From the NCBI GenBank assembly GCA_964594635.1, contig CAZQMV010000002.1:1-64000 (forward strand): a stretch of DNA of 64,000 bases, given 5' to 3'. Position numbers and translations under genes: made by a program. Positions 58,826 through 64,000 of the stretch are shown in pieces. Position 1 is the stretch's first letter; the number at the start of each line of letters is the position of its first letter. Source of the stretch: Berkiella sp964594635. GTDB lineage: Bacteria; Pseudomonadota; Gammaproteobacteria; Berkiellales; Berkiellaceae. The notes below the pieces were generated by a model, which saw only the letters and a program-made list of their open reading frames with translations, was not told the DNA's origin and did no database searches.

Positions 58826-58850
58826 TTTACAAATTTACAACATTTGTAAA
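58826..58850 (-). promoter_or_regulatory. Inverted repeat, candidate operator between divergent genes
   Basis: TTTACAAAT (58826-58834) and ATTTGTAAA (58842-58850) form a perfect 9-bp inverted repeat with 7-bp spacer. It lies between the patatin-ankyrin gene (starts 58742) and the small secreted gene (starts 58971), and may bind a dimeric repressor or activator of one of them. Confidence 0.4.
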
Positions 58851-58970
58851 GTTTGTCAACGATTCATTTATACAGTGTGAAATCACCCAGTAATAGTTGT
58901 TAGACAGAAACTGAACCTTTATAAGGAAGTGAAGTCCTATAAAGAATTCGTTTATGCAGGAGTTATCCCC

Positions 58971-59285
58971 ATGAAATCTACTCCCTCTTTATTGGCTGCT
59001 ATTTTATTCATTGTGATGCCGTTTGCATTTGCGGATGTGACGGTCGTGATCCCCGCGCAAAATAGCACCGATCAAACCACAACAACGTCTGAAACTTACG
59101 TTCAACCAGTACAACCCTATATTGGTGCGGTTGTGCCTGTTGGCGCTGCTGCTGTATATGGCACTGGCGTAAATGGTGAGAGACGCGCTAATCAATTTAA
59201 TAATCTCAATAATCAATTTGATCATAAAGCCGGCGCTGGAAGAGCAGATGGTAGGGGTGCAGCTGAACGCGGCGGGCGCCGTTAA
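58971..59285 (+). CDS. Small secreted protein
   Basis: 104 aa from ATG 58971 (GGAG ribosome site). Signal peptide MKSTPSLLAAILFIVMPFAF, cut after FA. The mature part starts with a Thr/Gln-rich stretch, has a short Gly/Ala-rich helix (YIGAVVPVGAAAVYG), and ends Asn/Gly/Arg-rich (RADGRGAAERGGRR). No family recognised. A hairpin terminator follows at 59304-59331. Confidence 0.6.
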   Translation: MKSTPSLLAAILFIVMPFAFADVTVVIPAQNSTDQTTTTSETYVQPVQPYIGAVVPVGAAAVYGTGVNGERRANQFNNLNNQFDHKAGAGRADGRGAAERGGRR

Positions 59286-59303
59286 CCACAGGCATGCGTG
59301 CAA

Positions 59304-59331
59304 GTGCTACTTCCTAATCAGGTAGTAGCAC
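59304..59331 (+). terminator. Bidirectional terminator
   Basis: GTGCTAC (59304-59310) pairs with GTAGCAC (59325-59331), with inner CCT/AGG pairing. It lies between the convergent secreted-protein and ankyrin genes. Confidence 0.65.
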
Positions 59332-59358
59332 CAAACACCTAGATAGCGAACATCTTTG

Positions 59359-60816
59359 TCACAAAGCAGGTGCTTTTAAAGAAGCACTTGTTTGTTGTTC
59401 TATGACATCGGATGTGCGAAGCCTTCTACAAGCTTGATAAGCTGGCGTATATTGTCCTTCTGAGCTACTTAGTGATAATTTTGAAAAAGTCTGCGTGAAA
59501 CTATCCATCATCACATTAGTGCGTAAATCATTTTCTTTGTCGAGAAGCTGTGTTGAAATTTTATCTTGCAGAATTTGTTCAATGTTTGCGTGTTCATGAA
59601 ACGCTGCTACACGACGTGCATTTTCATAAAAATTTCTATCTACTTTTAAATCATTGTTCTTGAGGAAATCTTCAACAATGGCGAATTGCCCGAGTTCAAC
59701 CGCCAATAAAAATAAATCGCGCTTAACATATACGCGAAAGCCTTCGCGACATTGTTGTAATATCAAAAGAGCAATGTCCTCGTGCTGGTTATTCATGGCT
59801 GTTTTGACAGATCCCAGCAGCGTAGCGGGAGACTTTAAGAGTGCTGAATGTTGTACAAATAAACGAACAATAGTCATATTGCCTTTATTTGAACCAATTC
59901 TCACTAATCTACAAATAGTATTGTCATTAAAATGACCGGCTGCTAGCTGATAAGCTTTGGCAATAATTCCACCAAGATCATGCTCAGCCGCTTCTATGAC
60001 ACCATTGCGAATTTCATTTGCGAATCGTTGATGTTGATTTTCACGTAAAATTAGCGTCAGTATTTCTGGATAGTTATGGCTAATGGCTAGCTCGACTACT
60101 TTCTTTAATGAAAACGAGAGCACTCTACTATAGGGCGCTTGCAGTAAAGGGGCAATAATCCGAATATGACCTTCTTCAGCCGCAGCCAATAGTGCATTGC
60201 GTAAAGTCGGTGCATCAAAGGGCGGATTAACATTATGTAATAGTGAATAAAAAATACGCTGATGCCCGGATCTTGCTGCAATAACGAGTGCTTGTGACAG
60301 GCAGTCTCGGTTAAATGCTGTAGGATGTGGTTCATAATGCGTATTAAAAAAATCGTTATTACCTAGAACAGCGGAAAAGATAAGTGCCTGATCTAAGATC
60401 GCTTGGCTTGGGGTGGCAAGATCTACACTGCCAACACCTGCGCTAAGAAGCAGTCCTTGTAACACTGGCATCTGGTGAGCTGCAACGGCTGTTCTGTGAA
60501 GTACTGCGGCGACAAAATCAGAAAACCTAAGACTGTGTGCATTTAATAAAGACGTGAGCTCTTGATATAAATTTATAAATAATGCTTTGGGTCCATCATT
60601 AATTTGTGCTCTTTTATGTTGCACGATTGCAGGGAAATAAAATTGCATCACATATTTCCACATCGCTGCTTCATTTGCAACGGTATAATTTTCGATATTA
60701 GATAAACCAAATTGAAGGAGAGATTGAGGAAAGTTATCATGATGGACTAATTGAATAGCTGTCTCAAATTTGAGCTCATAAAATAAATCTTTCCATGGGA
60801 AGTTCGGTGTTAACAT
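59359..60816 (-). CDS. Ankyrin-like repeat protein
   Basis: 485 aa from ATG 60816, which has the perfect ribosome site GGAGG; a start 27 bp further up does not. Residues about 130-410 hold ten or so degenerate ankyrin-type helix pairs (ALLAAAEEGHIRIIAPLLQA, ELAISHNYPEILTLILRENQ, RIGSNKGNMTIVRLFVQHSA, LLAVELGQFAIVEDFLKNN). The first 120 residues are helical and unrecognised. The C-terminus is Ser/Thr-rich and basic. A third ankyrin-type protein in 64 kb; putative effector. Confidence 0.75.
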   Translation of the reverse strand: MLTPNFPWKDLFYELKFETAIQLVHHDNFPQSLLQFGLSNIENYTVANEAAMWKYVMQFYFPAIVQHKRAQINDGPKALFINLYQELTSLLNAHSLRFSDFVAAVLHRTAVAAHQMPVLQGLLLSAGVGSVDLATPSQAILDQALIFSAVLGNNDFFNTHYEPHPTAFNRDCLSQALVIAARSGHQRIFYSLLHNVNPPFDAPTLRNALLAAAEEGHIRIIAPLLQAPYSRVLSFSLKKVVELAISHNYPEILTLILRENQHQRFANEIRNGVIEAAEHDLGGIIAKAYQLAAGHFNDNTICRLVRIGSNKGNMTIVRLFVQHSALLKSPATLLGSVKTAMNNQHEDIALLILQQCREGFRVYVKRDLFLLAVELGQFAIVEDFLKNNDLKVDRNFYENARRVAAFHEHANIEQILQDKISTQLLDKENDLRTNVMMDSFTQTFSKLSLSSSEGQYTPAYQACRRLRTSDVIEQQTSASLKAPAL

Positions 60817-61035
60817 GAGGTGCCTCCTTGGCAGAGAACCCACTGTTTTTATTATTATGGTGGATTGATTTTTTCAAGATAATAATAAAGCAATATCAAA
60901 ATTCATATCTTGATGCAACAAGATTATTTTATAAATAAGCGAATGTTCAATAATCTCAACAGAAACAGCAACTTGAAAAATGGTACAAGAATTGCTTTAA
61001 AATTAAAAAATGCTGCACAACAGAATATGAGATAG

Positions 61036-61272
61036 CTAAGCCTGAGGTTTGCTTGGCGTTTTTGCTTGCGCATTTTGCTCCTCTAATTTAGGAGATGCTG
61101 CTTTATTTTTTCTGAAAATGTCGAATGCAGGTGTGATTGAGGATGCCCCCATTGTCATTTGAAGCAAAGGTGTTGGCATCTCAGGAAAAAACGAGAGAAA
61201 TTTTTCCTGAATAGAGTGCCCTTGCGCGGTCAGTGCATTGAAGGAAGGCTCTTCTGTTACATTATCAACCAT
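61036..61272 (-). CDS. Hypothetical small protein upstream-neighbour of ligD
   Basis: 78 aa, MVDNVTEEPSFNALTAQGHS. The middle (FLSFFPEMPTPLLQMTMGAS) is hydrophobic and the end is Lys/Pro/Ala-rich. It starts 17 bp after ligD on the same strand and may be in its operon. No family recognised. Confidence 0.5.
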   Translation of the reverse strand: MVDNVTEEPSFNALTAQGHSIQEKFLSFFPEMPTPLLQMTMGASSITPAFDIFRKNKAASPKLEEQNAQAKTPSKPQA

Positions 61273-61288
61273 TAGCTCTGTTCCTTTA

Positions 61289-63721
61289 TCAGCGATCTAT
61301 CAAAGGTAATTTTTGTTTAATACTAAAAAAGCCTTGCCATGGGTCGACACTGAGTTTATTGATATGCTTGACGCCATTTAAGACCGTAAAATGATCGGCA
61401 TGAACTTTAGGAGTGAGCTTCTCCCAAGTTAAAGGCATAGAAACAGGAGCTCCTTTGCGCGCGCGCGTTGAAAACGCTGCAACGGCGGTTGCGCCTCGGT
61501 GGTTTCTTAAATAATCAACAAAGATTTTCCCCTTTCGCTTGCTTTTGCTCATCGTGTCGATAAATTGATCAGGAAATTTCAGCATTAAGTAATGAGAAAA
61601 TGTTTTAGCAAAATGATTTACTTGTGCCCATGTATAACGAGGCTGTATAGGGATCACGATATGCAAGCCCTTTCCGCCCGTTGTTTTTAAAAAAGTTGTC
61701 AATCCTAAATGTTCAAATTCATCCTTAAGAAGAAAGGCTGCATTAACCACATTCTTCCAAGGTACATCATCGGCGGGATCGAGATCAAAGGTAAGATAAT
61801 CAGGGCGCTCGATATTGGTAATTGCTGCTCCCCAGGGATGAATTTCTAAAGTGCCCATCTGTATTAACTGCATAAGACCTTCAATATTTTTAATATAAAT
61901 ATAATTTTCTCTTTTTGTTTTCTCTTGAATGCTAATGGTTTGGATAGCATTTGCTTTATTGTCTTCCGGTAAATGCTTTTGATAAAAACAAGCACTGTCA
62001 ATGCCCCCTGGGCAACGAAGAATGCTTAATGGACGATTGATGATATAAGGCAAAATCCAGTCTTTGATGGCTAAATAGTATTGGCTAATATCTTGTTTTG
62101 TAATATTGTCTGTTGGATATAAAAGTTTTTTTGGGTGAGTTAAATGAAAGCTGCTTGCTTCTTCATGTGTTACTTCAATGGACTTCTTATCTTGCCTAAC
62201 ACCTTTGAAACTTGCATGGCGCAATATGCCTTCACTTGTCCACTCTTTGAATTCTACTTCTACTATCATAGTGGGTTTTACCCAAGATATCAGATCATTC
62301 ATCAAAGGTTGTTCTGCAAAAGGGCATTTATTACTCTTTCGCTTTTTTAAAAGAACGTATAATTCATTTAACGATGCAGTGGTAAAGCCTGTGCCAACAC
62401 GTCCACAATAGTGTAATGTTTTATTAGCATCGTAAACACCAAGGAGCAAAGCGCCAAAAAAGGCACGCTCGCCACTGGGTTCGGTAAAGCCACCAATGAC
62501 AAATTCTTGGCGTTGGTTTACCTTAATTTTTAACCAATTCTTTGTACGCTTATGGATATAGGGACTGTTGATGTTTTTAGAAACAATTCCCTCAAAACCG
62601 AGTTTAGCTGCTTTTTTAAATACTTTATCACCATTACCTTGAATGTGACCACTATAACGAATACTAGGATGATTTTGTGGGAGTATTTTTTCAAGAATGG
62701 TTTTTCGTTCAATTAAGGGTAACGGGGTTAAATCGTAACCTTGGTAGTAAAGCAGATCAAAAACATAATACACAAGTTTGGACTTGGTTATATTTTTTAT
62801 TGCATTTTGCAACAGTTGAAAATTGGGCAATCCATTTTTGTCTAGCGCTACTAATTCACCATCTAATATGGTGTCGGTTAAATGCAGCTTTTCAAGTTCC
62901 GCTCTTAAAGGCTCAAACTTCTTTGTCCAATCATGCTGACTCCGTGTGATTAATGATACCTCTTTATCGAGTCGCGCCAGCAAACGATAACCATCAAATT
63001 TCATTTCATGGATCCAATCATCGTCATTGGGTGGTTTGTCGACCAAGGTGGCTAATTGAGGAGGAATATGAGTGGGTATTGTTCGTTTAGTTAAAGCTTT
63101 CTGAATTGCTTTTGGCAAGTGATAGGTGCGAGTTTTGGTCTTGTTAGAAGTCCAAGTAGAGATTGTGCTTTCTTTAATTTCATTGAGGGTTTTGCCAGAT
63201 ACGACACTCAGGGGTTCTTCTTCGGTAATATCATATTTATCTTGGGAACAAGCTTCCTCATCTTTGGCTTTAATGAGTAACCAGTTTTTGGGATCGCTTT
63301 TAATCTGGATTAATTTCCATTTTCCTTTGAGTTTTTCTCCCATTAGCCTAAACGTCAATGCGCCGTTATGTAAACTTTTACCATCATCCACCTCATCCCA
63401 TTCTCCTTTGTCCCATACCATGACTGTGCCGCCACCGTACTGATCTTTGGGAATAATGCCTTCAAAGTCTTTATACTCTAATGGGTGATCTTCAACATGA
63501 ACAGCAAGGCGTTTAACATCGGGATCAAGCGAAGGCCCTTTGGGCACAGCCCAGCTTAATAGAACGCCATTTTTTTCAAGTCGAAAGTCATAATGTAAAT
63601 GACTCGCTGCATGCATTTGTACGACAAAATGATGATGGTGTTCTGGTTTTTTTCGTTTGGCACCTTTGGGCTCTGGGGTCTGTTTAAAATTTCTTTTTTG
63701 ATGATAATGCTCTAATGCCAT
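61289..63721 (-). CDS. ligD: ATP-dependent DNA ligase D, bacterial NHEJ
   Basis: About 810 aa from ATG 63721 (GAGG ribosome site). Three domains in order are PE-LIG-POL. The 3'-phosphoesterase (HFVVQMHAASHLHYDFRLEK, about 35-160) trims ends. The ATP ligase has nucleotidyl Lys in EMKFDGYRLLARLDKE near residue 245 and EGIVSKNINSPYIHKRTKNW. The C-terminal primase-polymerase has LTFDLDPADDVPWKNV and TTGGKGLHIVIPIQP. Together with Ku, whose gene ends 8 bp upstream, it repairs double-strand breaks by end joining. NHEJ is uncommon in compact host-associated genomes. Confidence 0.95.
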   Translation of the reverse strand: MALEHYHQKRNFKQTPEPKGAKRKKPEHHHHFVVQMHAASHLHYDFRLEKNGVLLSWAVPKGPSLDPDVKRLAVHVEDHPLEYKDFEGIIPKDQYGGGTVMVWDKGEWDEVDDGKSLHNGALTFRLMGEKLKGKWKLIQIKSDPKNWLLIKAKDEEACSQDKYDITEEEPLSVVSGKTLNEIKESTISTWTSNKTKTRTYHLPKAIQKALTKRTIPTHIPPQLATLVDKPPNDDDWIHEMKFDGYRLLARLDKEVSLITRSQHDWTKKFEPLRAELEKLHLTDTILDGELVALDKNGLPNFQLLQNAIKNITKSKLVYYVFDLLYYQGYDLTPLPLIERKTILEKILPQNHPSIRYSGHIQGNGDKVFKKAAKLGFEGIVSKNINSPYIHKRTKNWLKIKVNQRQEFVIGGFTEPSGERAFFGALLLGVYDANKTLHYCGRVGTGFTTASLNELYVLLKKRKSNKCPFAEQPLMNDLISWVKPTMIVEVEFKEWTSEGILRHASFKGVRQDKKSIEVTHEEASSFHLTHPKKLLYPTDNITKQDISQYYLAIKDWILPYIINRPLSILRCPGGIDSACFYQKHLPEDNKANAIQTISIQEKTKRENYIYIKNIEGLMQLIQMGTLEIHPWGAAITNIERPDYLTFDLDPADDVPWKNVVNAAFLLKDEFEHLGLTTFLKTTGGKGLHIVIPIQPRYTWAQVNHFAKTFSHYLMLKFPDQFIDTMSKSKRKGKIFVDYLRNHRGATAVAAFSTRARKGAPVSMPLTWEKLTPKVHADHFTVLNGVKHINKLSVDPWQGFFSIKQKLPLIDR

Positions 63722-63729
63722 AACCAACC

Positions 63730-64000
63730 TCAATGCTTTTTAGATTTTGAGGAAGGTTTCGCTTTGGCTTTTTTCGTGCTGTCTGACTTGGGTTTTCTTT
63801 TCTCTTTGACACTTTTCTTCAATAATTCCATAAAATCAACCACATTCGTTTGTTTGATCTGCGATGATTCGATGTGTTTAATGGCCTTTTTCCCGCCTGA
63901 AGCAATTTTTTCGTCAATCAATTTGATCAAATCTTCTCGGTAATCGTTAGTGTAGCGGCTTGGGTTCCATTCGACGGACATGGTTTCAACTAATTGAGCA
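63730..64000 (-). CDS. ku: Ku protein, C-terminal part (runs off the window)
   Basis: The 3' 90 codons of a Ku gene: AQLVETMSVEWNPSRYTNDY, then REDLIKLIDEKIASGGK, is the conserved C-terminal motif of bacterial Ku. A Lys/Ser-rich tail (KKAKAKPSSKSKKH) follows, such as helps Ku bind DNA and recruit LigD. The gene is open through position 64000, so the start is outside the window. It ends 8 bp before ligD, so the two form an operon. Confidence 0.9.
   Translation of the reverse strand, partial: AQLVETMSVEWNPSRYTNDYREDLIKLIDEKIASGGKKAIKHIESSQIKQTNVVDFMELLKKSVKEKRKPKSDSTKKAKAKPSSKSKKH

Noticed and set aside
1..64000. CRISPR array
   Set aside because: Tandem repeats here (6, 27 and 206/238 bp units) lack the alternation of short identical repeats with unique spacers, and no cas gene is seen.

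Overview
The window is an AT-rich gammaproteobacterial chromosome segment. Its gene content points to a host-associated member of the Legionellales (Legionella, Coxiella or Berkiella type). Evidence is the density of eukaryotic-like genes: three ankyrin proteins, a patatin-ankyrin fusion, a Ser/Thr kinase-like protein, an F-box protein and a Fic protein. These sit among ordinary gammaproteobacterial genes (fabI, ogt, selO, ycaC, czcBA, ligD/ku). The taxonomic call is inference from gene types; no marker gene such as 16S rRNA is present.

Layout. 1-1200: 3' half of a tRNA-Ile2(CAT)-like gene, then two identical 206-bp palindrome-rich repeats and a diverged copy around a RAYT/IS200-like transposase. 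1400-5670: an accessory stretch of very small peptide genes. It has a 31-aa peptide ending in a Cys/Gly/Trp tail, a broken small gene, a MATE-type exporter and an unknown gene. These are followed by a helix-turn-helix-like gene, a double-glycine-leader peptide gene interrupted by an in-frame TGA, and a small membrane protein. 5850-7070: a frameshifted deaminase-like gene with a Ser/Pro tail made of hexanucleotide repeats. 7200-15700: small enzymes (ABM monooxygenase-like, Ogt, M15 peptidase, YcaC hydrolase), an ankyrin protein, an AbiEi-Fic fusion, a MerR tail without its DNA-binding domain, and a Cys-rich secreted protein. 15980-25660: an ankyrin protein with a possible circularly permuted cysteine-protease module, an ABC-2 exporter pair, two paralogous ABC exporters and a third as a remnant, with fabI between them. 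25770-30510: SelO, a kinase-like protein, a pentapeptide protein, a transglutaminase-like protein and an orphan double-glycine peptide. 30700-35160: a heavy-metal RND pump (CzcB/CzcA). 35280-46410: many small secreted proteins, a TPR protein, a methyltransferase, an F-box protein, an MFS transporter and an AlbA_2 protein. 46418-54621: a frameshifted HigA-like antitoxin, a Lon-type protease and a run of small envelope or stress-type proteins (PRC barrel, DUF3309, cupin, J-domain, CsbD-like). 54862-64000: a GAF-domain relic, a TetR regulator, the patatin-ankyrin protein, a third ankyrin protein and a bacterial NHEJ module (ligD plus the 3' end of ku).

Themes. (1) Putative host-directed effectors are scattered, each alone or nearly so. 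(2) Small peptides with RiPP or bacteriocin features occur in three places. Only the first, 1402-4029, has an adjacent exporter, and it is the best candidate here for an undescribed system. (3) Frameshifted or truncated genes recur, suggesting genome decay or, alternatively, indel errors in the assembly. (4) GC-rich palindromic repeats related to those beside the transposase recur in intergenic regions along the window.
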